A stretch of 64,000 nucleotides of DNA from Roseiarcus sp963842835 (GTDB lineage: Bacteria; Pseudomonadota; Alphaproteobacteria; Rhizobiales; Beijerinckiaceae), in assembly GCA_963842835.1 (NCBI GenBank), contig CAWJIB010000007.1, positions 496,001-560,000 of the forward strand, in the 5' to 3' direction. Below the pieces are notes generated by a model that saw only the letters and a program-made list of their open reading frames with translations, was not told the DNA's origin and searched no databases. Made by a program: the position numbers and the translations under genes. The stretch's first letter is position 1. Every line of letters begins with the position of its first letter. Positions 27,492-36,363 of this stretch are shown piece by piece.

Positions 27492-28714
27492 CCGAGACCC
27501 CTCTTTCGGCGACGACGAGGGCGCAAGCCTTCCCCTTTCCGATCCTGGCGTTAAGCCTGAGCGCCTTCGCGATCGGCACCGCCGAATTCGTCATCGCCGG
27601 ACTCTTGCCTGATATTTCGCGTGATCTCGGCGTCTCTATTCCCGGCGCCGGAAGGCTGGTCACCGCTTACGCGATGGGCGTTGTCATCGGCGCGCCGCTT
27701 CTGGCGGTCGTCACCAGCCGCATGACGCGCAAGACCGTGCTGCTGGCGATGCTCGGCATCTTTATCGTCGGCAATTTTCTCTCGGCCTTTTCGCCCAACT
27801 ACGCGACGTTGATGACAGCGCGCATCGTCGCTGGCCTGGCGCATGGCTCGCTTTTCGGCGTCGGCGTTATCGTCGCCACGAACCTCGTCGCGCCGGGCCG
27901 ACGCGCCAGCGCGGTCGCCTTGATGTTCAGCGGCTTGACGATCGCCAATATCGCCGGCGTGCCGCTCGGCACCCTGATCGGCCAGATCTACGGATGGCGG
28001 TCGACTTTCTTCGCCATCACCGCGCTCGGCATCGTTTCGCTCATTGGCATGGCCGCGCTCATTCCCAGAGATTCCGGCACGGGCAGCATCGACGTGCGCC
28101 GCGAATTCGCTGTGGCGCGTCGGCCCGAAGTTTTGCTCGCGCTGGCGACGACGATGTTCGGATCGGCCTGCGTTTTCGTGCTCTTCACTTACATCGCGCC
28201 CATTCTCGAGGATGTCAGCGGCTTCTCTCCGCACGCAGTGGCCGTCGTTCTTTTCATCCTCGGCGTCGGCCTGACAATCGGCATCAATGTCGGCGGCAAG
28301 CTCGCCGATCGGGGCGTCATGCGCGCCTTGATCGGGTTGTTGATCGCGCTGGTTGTCCTATCGGCGCTGTTCGCGCCGGCGAGCGGCTACAAAATCGCGG
28401 GCGTGATCGTCCTCTTTCTCTGGGGCATGGCGGCTTTCGGCATGGTCCCGCCGTTGCAAACCCGCGTTCTCGATAGCGCCAGGGAAGCGCCCAATATCGC
28501 GTCGACGCTCAATGTCGGCGCCTTCAATCTTGGCAATGCCGGCGGCGCATTTCTCGGCGGCTTGGTGATCGACGGGGGCTTTGGATTGACCGCCGTGCCG
28601 CTCGCCGCAGCGCTTGTCGCGCTGGCGAGCCTCGCGTGCGCTGTGTTCAGCGCGATCCTCGAAAAAAGGCGCGCGCGGGCGGCGCGAACGCCTGGAGCCG
28701 GGTTTACGGCTTGA
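27488..28714 (+). CDS. MFS transporter, AraJ/sugar-efflux type
   Basis: The 408-residue product has twelve predicted transmembrane segments with the DHA1/AraJ-type start FAIGTAEFVIAGLLPDISRDLGVSIPGAGRLVTAYAMGVVIGAPLLAV. RMTRKTVLLAMLGIFIVGNFLSA gives the loop 2-3 motif. The start is GTG 27488 within the stop of the previous gene (GTGA), so the genes are coupled. Members export arabinose-type sugars or drugs; here export of a pathway intermediate or overflow sugar is plausible. It overlaps the convergent DapA-like gene by 11 bases at the 3' ends. Confidence 0.93.
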   Translation: MTETPLSATTRAQAFPFPILALSLSAFAIGTAEFVIAGLLPDISRDLGVSIPGAGRLVTAYAMGVVIGAPLLAVVTSRMTRKTVLLAMLGIFIVGNFLSAFSPNYATLMTARIVAGLAHGSLFGVGVIVATNLVAPGRRASAVALMFSGLTIANIAGVPLGTLIGQIYGWRSTFFAITALGIVSLIGMAALIPRDSGTGSIDVRREFAVARRPEVLLALATTMFGSACVFVLFTYIAPILEDVSGFSPHAVAVVLFILGVGLTIGINVGGKLADRGVMRALIGLLIALVVLSALFAPASGYKIAGVIVLFLWGMAAFGMVPPLQTRVLDSAREAPNIASTLNVGAFNLGNAGGAFLGGLVIDGGFGLTAVPLAAALVALASLACAVFSAILEKRRARAARTPGAGFTA

Positions 28715-29645
28715 CGCGGCCCGCGGCGCGGGGATCGAGCCGCGCCAAACGCTCAAGCAGAAAATCCACCTCCGCCTTCGCTTGCGCGGACAGCGCGGTT
28801 GAAGGCGCGCGCTGACTGTCCGACGCGATGGCGCCTCGCTTTTGCAAGACATATTTGCGGACCGCGAGGCCGACGCCCGGCTGCTGCTCATAACGCAGCA
28901 GCGGCAAATGCGCGTCGAACAGATCGTGCGCCTTTCCGCGCTCGCCGCTGCGGGAATAACGCACGACGTCCACCAACATGTCCGGGAACGCGTAGCCTGT
29001 CATAGCGCCGTCGGCGCCGCGTTCCATTTCGAAATCAAGAAAAAGCCCGCCATTGCCGCAGAGAATGGAGATCGGCCGCATCGAGCCGTCCGCCTGGAAG
29101 CCGCGTAACGCCGAGATTTTCTCGAGGCCTGGCCAATCCTCGTGCTTCAGCATCTTGCAAGACGGAAGCTCCCGCACGATCTCGCGGATCACTTTGGGCG
29201 TCATGACAACCTGGAAAGTGAGCGGATAGTCCTGAATCACGAACGGGATGTCCTCCCCGATCGCCTTTACGGCTTGTCGATAATAGCCGACGATCTGGTC
29301 GTCGGTGCGCAAATTCGAGGGCGGAGCGATCATCACGCCGGCGGCGCCGAGCTCCATGGCGCCATGCGCGAGCGTGCGCATCGCGGCGAAGCCGGGCGCC
29401 GAAACGCCGACGATGACGGGCAGCGCTCCGGCCTTCGCCAGCACGCGACGTATCACCGCCAAAGACTCTTCGGCGTCGAGTTTCGGCGCCTCGCCGAGCA
29501 CGCCGAGGATCGTCAGGCCGGTGACGCCGCAACCGATATAAAAATCCATCATCGAGTCGATGGAGGCGAAGTCGACGGCGCCGGCCGGATCGAACGGGGT
29601 GACGGCGATCGCATACACGCCGGCGGCCATTTCAGTGAGTTTCAT
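28704..29645 (-). CDS. Dihydrodipicolinate synthase/N-acetylneuraminate lyase family aldolase
   Basis: This is a class I aldolase TIM barrel of 313 residues. The catalytic tyrosine is probably that of FVIQDYP and the Schiff-base lysine that of CKMLKHEDWPG. TILGVLGEAPKLDAEE corresponds to the usual GTTGE region but reads GVLGE, so DapA itself is unlikely. Family members include keto-deoxy sugar acid aldolases and dehydratases. It ends the minus-strand cluster that begins with the tetronate genes. Confidence 0.9.
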   Translation of the reverse strand: MKLTEMAAGVYAIAVTPFDPAGAVDFASIDSMMDFYIGCGVTGLTILGVLGEAPKLDAEESLAVIRRVLAKAGALPVIVGVSAPGFAAMRTLAHGAMELGAAGVMIAPPSNLRTDDQIVGYYRQAVKAIGEDIPFVIQDYPLTFQVVMTPKVIREIVRELPSCKMLKHEDWPGLEKISALRGFQADGSMRPISILCGNGGLFLDFEMERGADGAMTGYAFPDMLVDVVRYSRSGERGKAHDLFDAHLPLLRYEQQPGVGLAVRKYVLQKRGAIASDSQRAPSTALSAQAKAEVDFLLERLARLDPRAAGRVKP

Positions 29646-29674
29646 CTTCGTGCCCCGGATTTTCTATATTCGCT

Positions 29675-30379
29675 TCATTTCGTCGTGGACGAATCGGCTT
29701 CGTAGCGCGCGCGCGTGGCGGCGTCGGGCGGATAAAGACCCGGCAGAGGAACGCCCTTGGCGACCTCGCCCATGATCCACTCCTCGAGTCGTTCCTGTTC
29801 CGGACCGGCGCTGGCCACATGTTCGACATGGGCCGCCGGGACGACGACAGCGCCGTCTTGGTCCGCGACAATCAGGTCGTTGGGATAGACCGCCACGCCG
29901 CCGCATCCGATCGGCTGTTGCCAGCCCTCGAAGATCAACCCTGCGACGGAGGACGGCGCCGCGGTTCCTTGAGACCATATCGGCAGACCGGTGGCGCGCA
30001 CGCCGGCGACGTCGCGCGTGACCCCGTCGGTGATCAGACCCGCGACCTGCCGTTTGACCATACGGGCGCAGAGAATGTCGCCGAAGATGCCGGCGTCCGT
30101 GACGCCCATGGCGCTGGCGACGACGAGGCACCCGGGCGGCATGTCCTCGATTGCCGCGCGGGTCGAGCGCGGAGAGGACCATGCATCGGTCGTCGCGAGA
30201 TCCTCGCGCGCGGGAATGAAGCGCAAGGTGAAGGCCGGTCCGACCAGACGCGGCTGGCCCTCACGCTGCGGGCGCGGGCCGCGCATCCATATGTTGCGCA
30301 ACCCCTTCTTCAACAGAAGCGTTGTGATCGTCGCCGTCGAAACGCCCTTCAAAATCTCGATGATCGCCTTCTGGTCCAT
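29675..30379 (-). CDS. RraA-like protein (HMG/CHA aldolase family)
   Basis: The 234-residue product matches the RraA/4-carboxy-4-hydroxy-2-oxoadipate aldolase fold: GCLVVASAMGVTDAGIFGDILCARMVKRQVAGLITDG followed by the substrate- and metal-binding Arg-Asp pair (TRD, 122-123). These conserved residues point to a class II pyruvate aldolase or oxaloacetate decarboxylase rather than an RNase E inhibitor. The start is ATG 30379 (MDQKAIIEILKGV); longer upstream frames belong to the SDR remnant. It lies between that remnant and the DapA-like gene. Confidence 0.88.
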   Translation of the reverse strand: MDQKAIIEILKGVSTATITTLLLKKGLRNIWMRGPRPQREGQPRLVGPAFTLRFIPAREDLATTDAWSSPRSTRAAIEDMPPGCLVVASAMGVTDAGIFGDILCARMVKRQVAGLITDGVTRDVAGVRATGLPIWSQGTAAPSSVAGLIFEGWQQPIGCGGVAVYPNDLIVADQDGAVVVPAAHVEHVASAGPEQERLEEWIMGEVAKGVPLPGLYPPDAATRARYEADSSTTK

Positions 30380-30405
30380 CGCAATCGTCCCCTCCTGGAA
30401 TATTT

Positions 30406-30657
30406 TCAAACGCTGCCGATGAGGCCGCCGTCGACGCGGACGATCGGGCCGGTGACGCATGAAACCCTGTCGCTCGCCGAGAACGTGACCGCTTCGGCGG
30501 AGCGCCCCTCGCATTTGGCCGCCTCCTCGTCGAGAAAGCGAATTCGGTTCGTCGCGATCCGCCCCGGCGCGACGATATTGGCGGCGAGGATCGCTTTGCG
30601 CGACCCGCCGCCTGCGCCCGGCGCCAAGGCGGTCCCATCCTTCAAGGCCAGGTCCAT
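30406..30657 (-). pseudogene. SDR-family gene reduced by two internal deletions
   Basis: An 83-residue frame starts like a short-chain dehydrogenase (MDLALKDGTALAPGAGGG), jumps to the late NIVAPGRIATNRIRFLDEEAAK segment, and jumps again to the end of the fold (SCVTGPIVRVDGGLIGSV). The central half with the NNAG, Ser and YxxxK catalytic residues is absent and the cofactor loop is damaged (GGGSRKA). It cannot be active. The frame stays open across both joins. Confidence 0.75.
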
Positions 30658-30883
30658 GGTCCCGTCGCCTCCCCCAAAGCGCCAACGCACGGGCGTTACG
30701 ACGCCGCTGCTATTCGCAAGTTTCTTAGATCGGCCAACCGCGAGAGCGTCGCGGCGGGCGCGCCGCGATCGCGCTGAGATCATCGCAACCTTGCGCTTTT
30801 CTGCCCGCCAGTGGCAGCGCTGTCAATGCCATCCCGAACGCTATCCTCGCGGGTTCGTCCGACGCCGCGCAGCCTCTTACGAC

Positions 30884-31525
30884 TCATGGCGAATTGAATC
30901 GCTTTTTCAGCCCGTTCACCTGCTCTGCGGTGAGGGGGCGGGTTGGCATGGATCGCAGCATGAGGAACAGCTTTGCGGTCTCTTCGAGCTCCTCGGCCGC
31001 AAACTGCGCATTCGCGAGCGAGGTTCCGGCGACGACGGGGCCGTGATTGGCCAGAGGCGCCGCGTGATGGCGACCAGCCAGCTTTTCGACGGCTTTCGCG
31101 AGCGCCGGGTCGCCGGGCGGAAAGTAAGGCGCGAGGGGAAGCGATCCCACGCGCATGACAAAATAAGCCGTGAGGGGAGGAAGGACGTCATTGGGATCGA
31201 CGTCCGCAAGAATGCTGACCGCGACCGAATGCGTCGAATGCAGATGAACGACCGCCTTCGCGTCCTTCCGCTGCGAGTACATGCAAAAATGAAGAAACGC
31301 CTCCTTGGTCGGCGGATCGCCGCCGACGAGCCGACCGCCGGCGTCGAACTTCGAGAGCGTTGCGGGATCGAGGGCGCCCATAGAGGCGTTGGTCGGCGTC
31401 ATGAGCCAGCCGCCGCCGGCGAGCCTGACGCTGATATTGCCTGTCGAACCGCAGGTCAGGCCGCGCTGGAAGATCGATTGGCCGACGCGACAAATCTCGT
31501 CGCGGGACTTGGATTCCTCGCTCAT
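30884..31525 (-). CDS. otnC: 3-oxo-tetronate 4-phosphate decarboxylase-like class II aldolase
   Basis: This is a class II aldolase/adducin-fold enzyme of 213 residues. Its motifs are GSTGNISVR, MTPTNASMG, the zinc histidines of VVHLHSTHSV (94 and 96), and LANHGPVV with a third histidine. OtnC decarboxylates 3-oxo-tetronate 4-phosphate to dihydroxyacetone phosphate in four-carbon acid sugar catabolism. It looks intact, but its kinase partner upstream and the dehydrogenase of the pathway are broken, so the pathway cannot run from this locus alone. L-fuculose-phosphate aldolase is the alternative within the family. Confidence 0.85.
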   Translation of the reverse strand: MSEESKSRDEICRVGQSIFQRGLTCGSTGNISVRLAGGGWLMTPTNASMGALDPATLSKFDAGGRLVGGDPPTKEAFLHFCMYSQRKDAKAVVHLHSTHSVAVSILADVDPNDVLPPLTAYFVMRVGSLPLAPYFPPGDPALAKAVEKLAGRHHAAPLANHGPVVAGTSLANAQFAAEELEETAKLFLMLRSMPTRPLTAEQVNGLKKRFNSP

Positions 31526-31547
31526 CGAATTGTGTCACGGCCCACGG

Positions 31548-31958
31548 CTAAACCGACTTCGTCCAGGCCTTCAGAAAGAAATCCGGCGTGCCGAAATTCC
31601 CCGATTTCAGCGCGAGCGCAACGTCCTGCGCCCCGATGCTGCGCGTCCAAGGCACGCCCGGATCGATTTCCGGCCCAATTTGCAGCGCGCTGACGCCAAG
31701 CGCCCCAACGACGGCCCCCGAGGTCTCGCCGCCAGCGACGACGAACCGACTGAATCCGTTGGCGAGCAACAAAGCGACGGCCTCGGGCGCCGGAATGGTT
31801 CGGGATTTCAACGCGACGACAACCGCATCGGCGCCTTCAAGATCGATTTCGTTCGACGGCGCGCCAATCAGCTGAACCGTCTTCATGCCCTCGCGCGAAA
31901 GCATCAGGGCGACGTCGGTCGCCCCGGTCAAGTCATCGGCGATCACTCCCAACAACAT
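31548..31958 (-). pseudogene. otnK: 3-oxo-tetronate kinase gene with large internal in-frame deletion
   Basis: The 136-residue frame begins exactly like a DUF1537 four-carbon acid sugar kinase (LGVIADDLTGATDVALML, VVVALKSRTIPAPEAVA). It then passes directly to the C-terminal nucleotide-binding part (RFVVAGGETSGAVVGALGV, ALKSGNFGTPDFFLKAW). Family members are about 420 residues, so roughly 280 residues are missing from the middle. The frame is preserved, which hides the loss from simple gene finders. It lies 22 bases upstream of otnC, the usual order. Confidence 0.85.
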
Positions 31959-32014
31959 GTTTCAAGCCTTCCCGCCGCGTTAGAAGCCGACCCTTCGTCC
32001 ACCGAGCCCGTCGC

Positions 32015-32245
32015 TCACGCCGTTGCGCCGGGTATGATTTCATGACCCGTGTCGACGACGATCGGATCTTTCCCGCTGAGCGGACTCTCGACAATCGTTT
32101 CGATGCTGGCGCAGCCGATCAAATAGCGGTTGGACCGGATCGTCGACAAGGGCGTGGGCCGCGATTGACCGATCTCCAGCCCATCGAAGCCGAACAATGC
32201 CAATTCCTGCTTCAGCTTCATGTTCGCCGCCATGCAGTGGAACAT
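32015..32245 (-). pseudogene. LacI-family regulator, C-terminal remnant
   Basis: About 76 residues match the end of a LacI-type sugar-acid regulator: ELALFGFDGLEIGQSRPTPLSTIRSNRYLIG and a final VVDTGHEIIPGATA. The helix-turn-helix and most of the ligand domain are missing. The homology ends near 32245, ten bases from the start of the opposite-strand dehydrogenase remnant. It probably once controlled the adjacent tetronate genes. Confidence 0.7.
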
Positions 32246-32254
32246 GCCGCCACC

Positions 32255-32689
32255 GTCCATGAACTCGGCGATGCGGCGGGCGCCGGCAACTCCTTCAAAA
32301 TGGTGAACCAGCTCTTGGCGGGAGCCCACATCGCGGCGGCGTGCGAGGCGATGACGTTCGCCGCCAAACTCGGCCTCGATTTGCCGACGGTTTACAAGGT
32401 GATCACCGCTTGCGCCGGCAATTCCGGGATGTTCGAAAATCGCGTGCCGCCTATTCTCGAGAGCGACAATCGGCCCAGGAGCGCCGTCGAGATATTCACC
32501 AAGGACCTCGGGATCGTCAGCGAAATGGGCCGCCGGGAACAATTTCCCCTGCAGATCGCGGCCACCGCGCCGCAAATGTTTCTCATGACCGCGGCGGCCA
32601 AGATGGAAAAGGACGACGACGCCTCGCTCGCCCGAATGATCGCCAAAATAACGGGCGTCGAATTGCCTTCCGCAGGGGATGCGAGTTGA
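32255..32689 (+). pseudogene. ltnD: L-threonate dehydrogenase-type gene, C-terminal half only
   Basis: The 144 residues from VHELGDAAGAGNSFKMVNQLL to the stop match the all-helical C-terminal domain of beta-hydroxyacid dehydrogenases of the LtnD type. The retained catalytic lysine is in the KMVNQ motif, and DLGIVSEMGRREQFPLQIAATAPQMF follows. The NAD-binding domain is missing, so the product cannot work. The frame is open upstream into unrelated sequence. LtnD oxidises L-threonate or D-erythronate, which fits the neighbouring otnC and otnK. Confidence 0.8.
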
Positions 32690-32764
32690 CCGGGACGTCC
32701 GCATTCGCCGCGGATGCGCGCTTCGATCGCGCGCGAGACTGCCGAGAATTCGATCGCCGTTTTC

Positions 32765-33796
32765 TCAGAAGGACAGCTGCACCTTCATCGAGCGGTTCCG
32801 GTCCGTTGCGAGTTCGAACGCTTCCTTCGCCTGGGTGAAAGGCAGCGTCGCCGAGATCAAGGGTTTGACGTCGACGAGACCTTTCCCGATCAGCGAGACG
32901 GCGAGAGCGAATTCAGTGTGAAAGCGGAACGTCCCGCGCAGTTCGATCTCCTTCGCGACGAGCGCGTTGATCGGCAATTTCATTTCGCCGCCGAGGCCGA
33001 GCTGAACGATGACGCCGCCGGGCCTGACGACGTCGAGGCCGCCCCGCAAGGCGGCTTCATTGCCGGAAGCCTCGAACATCACGTCAAATTCGCCCTTGTC
33101 GGAAGCGTATGGCGCGAGCCCTTGAGGCGCTGCGGCGATATTGATGGTCGCGTCGGCCCCGACCTTGCGCGCAAAGCCGAGCGCCCCGTCGGCGACATCG
33201 GTTACGATGATCTCGGCCGCGCCTGCGCGTCGCGCTGCGATCACGCAAAGCGCGCCGATCGGTCCCGATCCCGTGATGAGAACGGTTTTGCCGAGCAACG
33301 GCCCGGCGCGCCGCGCCCCGTGCAAGCACACGGCAAGCGGTTCGGCCATCGCCGCCTCGCCGAGAGACACGCCGTCGGCGACGAGGTGAGCCTGCGCCTC
33401 CCCGCAAACGAGGACTTCGCTGAACGCCCCTTGAACATGAGGAAAGCGCATCGCGCTGCCGTAAAACCTCATGTCGAGACATTGATTCTGGCGCCCTTCG
33501 AGGCAGAACTTGCATGCGTTGCACGGACGACTGGGGTTGATGGCGACACGGTCGCCGACGGCGATGCGCCGCGCGTTCGCGCCGACGGCCTCGACGACGC
33601 CGGCGATCTCATGGCCAAGCACCATGGGCTCGCGTAACCGCACGACCCCGAAGCCGCCGTGGTGGTAATAATGCAGATCGGAGCCGCAAATGCCGCCGGC
33701 GGCAATGCGCACGCGAATGTCGTCGGCGCCGAGTTCGGCGACCTCAACGCTCTCGATCCGCAAATCCTTGGCGGCATGGGCTACAATCGCGCGCAT
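32765..33796 (-). CDS. L-idonate 5-dehydrogenase-like zinc alcohol dehydrogenase
   Basis: This is a medium-chain zinc dehydrogenase of 343 residues. Catalytic zinc ligands are Cys37 (GGICGSDLHYY) and His62/Glu63 (GHEIAG). The structural zinc cysteines are at 92, 95, 98 and 106 (CNACKFCLEGRQNQC), and the NAD loop is ITGSGPIGALC. The HYYHHGGFG segment and overall pattern fit IdnD, which interconverts L-idonate and 5-ketogluconate; other polyols or sugar acids remain possible. An AGGAGA ribosome-binding site precedes ATG 33796. Confidence 0.88.
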   Translation of the reverse strand: MRAIVAHAAKDLRIESVEVAELGADDIRVRIAAGGICGSDLHYYHHGGFGVVRLREPMVLGHEIAGVVEAVGANARRIAVGDRVAINPSRPCNACKFCLEGRQNQCLDMRFYGSAMRFPHVQGAFSEVLVCGEAQAHLVADGVSLGEAAMAEPLAVCLHGARRAGPLLGKTVLITGSGPIGALCVIAARRAGAAEIIVTDVADGALGFARKVGADATINIAAAPQGLAPYASDKGEFDVMFEASGNEAALRGGLDVVRPGGVIVQLGLGGEMKLPINALVAKEIELRGTFRFHTEFALAVSLIGKGLVDVKPLISATLPFTQAKEAFELATDRNRSMKVQLSF

Positions 33797-34170
33797 GACT
33801 TGGCTCTCCTAAATCCTGGATTGGGACACATGCGCGAGCGACGGCCGAATGGCGAAATGGCGGTGTCGCTTTCTCGCCGGACACGTCCCATCGCTTTGCG
33901 CGTCGCCACGGTTCCGCGGGAAAGATCGGATCGGCGGATCGCATTAGGGAAGGCGACAAGGCGCTTGTCAATGTTGGGCTTGTTCCTCGACGCGTCGAGC
34001 CCGGCCCCGCCAAACCCTCGTGCGCCCGCGCGACACGCATCGGGACCGCCCGTCCACAACAACTCTCGACTGCCGATCGGCCGGGATGTCATTGGCCGCG
34101 CGAACGCCGTTCTCTTGACGCTAGACTGAGAGCGTTGGCTGGTCGCATTGTTTTTCAGGCCGCGCAATTC
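33797..34170. other. Intergenic region upstream of the idonate dehydrogenase-like gene
   Basis: I see no gene in these 374 bases. The overlapping frames are arginine- and proline-rich with no family resemblance. The region lies after the FAD oxidoreductase gene that ends the Liv operon and should contain the promoter of the dehydrogenase gene. Confidence 0.5.
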
Positions 34171-35514
34171 TCACCCGAGGAACGCGCCGTTCGCGGCCAG
34201 GCGCGATCGCAACAAGGCGATGTCTATGCGATGGGGCGGGCTGTCGGACCCGAGCGCGATGTCGGCCGCCGTTCCCGCCGCCTCGCCCATGACGAAGCAA
34301 CCTCCGGAGACGCGCGCCGCGGATTGCCCGTCGTGCGTCATGGACGCGCAGCGGCCCGCCACGAAGAGGTTGTCCAATCGCTGAGGCACGATCATGCGAT
34401 AGGGAAGCTGGCAATATCCTCGCAACTCGGGGATGGGCGGAAATTTGATGACGACGTCGCCGGCGACATGGGCCTCCACCGGCCAGCCGTTGACCCCGAT
34501 GCTGTCTTCGAAATCGGCGCACCCGAGCACGTCGGCTTCGCTGAGCTGATAGGCGCCGATCACGCGCCGGGTCTCGCGCACCCCAAGCTGAGGACCGAGT
34601 TCGACGATATAAGCGCGTTCGAATCCGGGCGCTTTCGCCTTGATGAAGTCGAACACGTCCCAAGCTTGTCGGCGACCCTGGATCTCGCCTTCGGTAAGTT
34701 CCTCGACGTCGAGCGCATCGAGAGGGCCGCCGTCGGGCCTCCTGACCTGCGTGCAATTGGCCCGCCACTCCGTCGGGTCGCGCTGCGGCCGGACGATGAC
34801 GCCTTTGCGAGGGAAGCGTTGGACGCCGAGCCGCTCCGCCTCGTTCATCAGCTTCGGGATGATTTCCCACGCTCGGCCCGCTCGGTCCGGATCGACATTG
34901 GCGATCCGAAACAGCATCGATGAATAGAGCATGCCGCCATGTCCATCGCCCTTGTCGAAGGGAGCGCCGGCCCAGGCCGCCAGGTCGCCGTCGCCGGAGC
35001 AGTCGATGAAACATTCGCCGCGAACGGCGGCTCGCCCTTCTTTCGTTTCCAGGAAGAGGACCTTGACGCGCCCGCCCTCCGTCAGCGCGCCGACCGCGAG
35101 CGCGTGATAGAGCATCTTGACGCCATGGGCGGCGAGCAGTTCGTCGGCCGCGACCTTGTACGCCGACGTGTCATAGGCTTGCGCCTGGATCTTGTTCGCA
35201 AACGACAGATGCGGCGCGTTGAGGCCGCCGAGCCTGTCGATGCGGTCGAGGAACTCGGTCGAGACGCCGTGGACCACGCGTTTGTGCTCGCCAAAGACGT
35301 TGGCGTGGAGGCCGCAGAAGTTCGTCACGCCCGCAGCCGTGCCCATGCCGCCCAGGAACCCGTATCGTTCGATCAGCAGAGTCTTGCGGCCAGTGCGGCC
35401 GGCGGCCGTCGCCGCCGCGATGCCGGCGGGACCTCCGCCCAGCACGACGACCTCAAATTCGCCCACGATCGGCGTCGTGCGCGCGGGTTCGTCGAGAGTC
35501 GCTATCGGGTTCAT
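34171..35514 (-). CDS. FAD-dependent oxidoreductase (FAD_oxidored family)
   Basis: The 447-residue product begins with the dinucleotide-binding motif VVVLGGGPAGIAAATAAGRTGRKTLLIERYGFLGGMGTAAG. It includes FIDCSGDGDLAAWAGAPF and ends with the FAD-contacting DNLFVAGRCASMTHDGQSAARVSGGCFVMGEAAG. This is the PF12831-type family, often near sugar or sugar-acid catabolic genes; substrates are mostly unknown. It is the last gene of the SBP-LivHMGF-SDR operon, 33 bases after the SDR. It lacks a signal peptide. Confidence 0.88.
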   Translation of the reverse strand: MNPIATLDEPARTTPIVGEFEVVVLGGGPAGIAAATAAGRTGRKTLLIERYGFLGGMGTAAGVTNFCGLHANVFGEHKRVVHGVSTEFLDRIDRLGGLNAPHLSFANKIQAQAYDTSAYKVAADELLAAHGVKMLYHALAVGALTEGGRVKVLFLETKEGRAAVRGECFIDCSGDGDLAAWAGAPFDKGDGHGGMLYSSMLFRIANVDPDRAGRAWEIIPKLMNEAERLGVQRFPRKGVIVRPQRDPTEWRANCTQVRRPDGGPLDALDVEELTEGEIQGRRQAWDVFDFIKAKAPGFERAYIVELGPQLGVRETRRVIGAYQLSEADVLGCADFEDSIGVNGWPVEAHVAGDVVIKFPPIPELRGYCQLPYRMIVPQRLDNLFVAGRCASMTHDGQSAARVSGGCFVMGEAAGTAADIALGSDSPPHRIDIALLRSRLAANGAFLG

Positions 35515-35547
35515 GGCAGTAATCCTGTCTGTGGGACGGCTCGATCC

Positions 35548-36363
35548 TCAATCCGCGACGCCGAGCGTTACGCCGCCGTCGATCTTGATCTCTGCGCCCG
35601 TGATGAAGCGCGCCGCCGGCGAAGCGAGAAACAGCGCCGCGCCGACGACGTCGTCGCAGGTTCCGATCCTGTGCATCGGACAATGTTCGGCGAAGCGCGC
35701 TTGGGCCTCGGGACTTTGCAGCCGGCCGCCGGCGATATTTGTAGCCACAGGCCCGGGCGCGATCGCGTTCACGGCGATCGAATAGCGCGCGAGTTCCAAC
35801 GCGACCTGGCGCACGAGCTGCGCGACCCCTGCCTTCGACGCGACATAGGGCGCGCCGACAAGCGTTTCGGCCCGCGTCGCGGAAATCGACGACGTCACCA
35901 CAATGCGTCCGCCCCCTCGCGATTTGAGATGGGGGACCGCCGCCTGAATGGTTCTGAACACCGAGCCGAGGTTGGCGGCGACGATGCGATCGAAAAACGC
36001 GGGCGCGACCGCTTCGATCGCCGCCGCGGGATTGCGTTCGCGATCGAAGGTCAGAAATCCCGGCCCGCCGCTTATGCCGGCGTTGGCGTACACGACATCG
36101 AGCCCATCGACGCGCGCGAACTCGGCGAACGCCTTTTGCAATGCGCTTTCGTCGCTCGCGTCGACCGCCGCCCAGGAGACGGCGCCGCCGCCTCGCGAAA
36201 GCTCATTCGCCGCAGCCTGCGCCGCTTGCGCGTCGATATCGAAGATGGCGACCCTGGCGCCGTTGTCGACGAGAGCGCTCGCGATGGCGCGGCCAATTCC
36301 CGAAGCGCCGCCGGTGACGACGGCGCGGAGCCCTTCCACGCTGAACAAATCGGCAATTTTCAT
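35548..36363 (-). CDS. SDR-family NAD(P) oxidoreductase
   Basis: The 271-residue product shows TGGASGIG (17-24), FDID after beta-2 (suggesting NAD), YANAG in place of NNAG, a serine in VTSSISATRAE, and YVASKAG as the YxxxK pair. Its ATG overlaps the LivF stop (ATGA), so it is co-translated with the transporter. It is therefore a likely first enzyme for the imported compound, acting with the FAD oxidoreductase encoded next. Confidence 0.9.
   Translation of the reverse strand: MKIADLFSVEGLRAVVTGGASGIGRAIASALVDNGARVAIFDIDAQAAQAAANELSRGGGAVSWAAVDASDESALQKAFAEFARVDGLDVVYANAGISGGPGFLTFDRERNPAAAIEAVAPAFFDRIVAANLGSVFRTIQAAVPHLKSRGGGRIVVTSSISATRAETLVGAPYVASKAGVAQLVRQVALELARYSIAVNAIAPGPVATNIAGGRLQSPEAQARFAEHCPMHRIGTCDDVVGAALFLASPAARFITGAEIKIDGGVTLGVAD

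Noticed and set aside
28704..28714. Overlap of MFS and DapA-like genes as a possible frame error
   Set aside because: It is an 11-base tail-to-tail overlap of convergent genes with normal C-termini on both sides.
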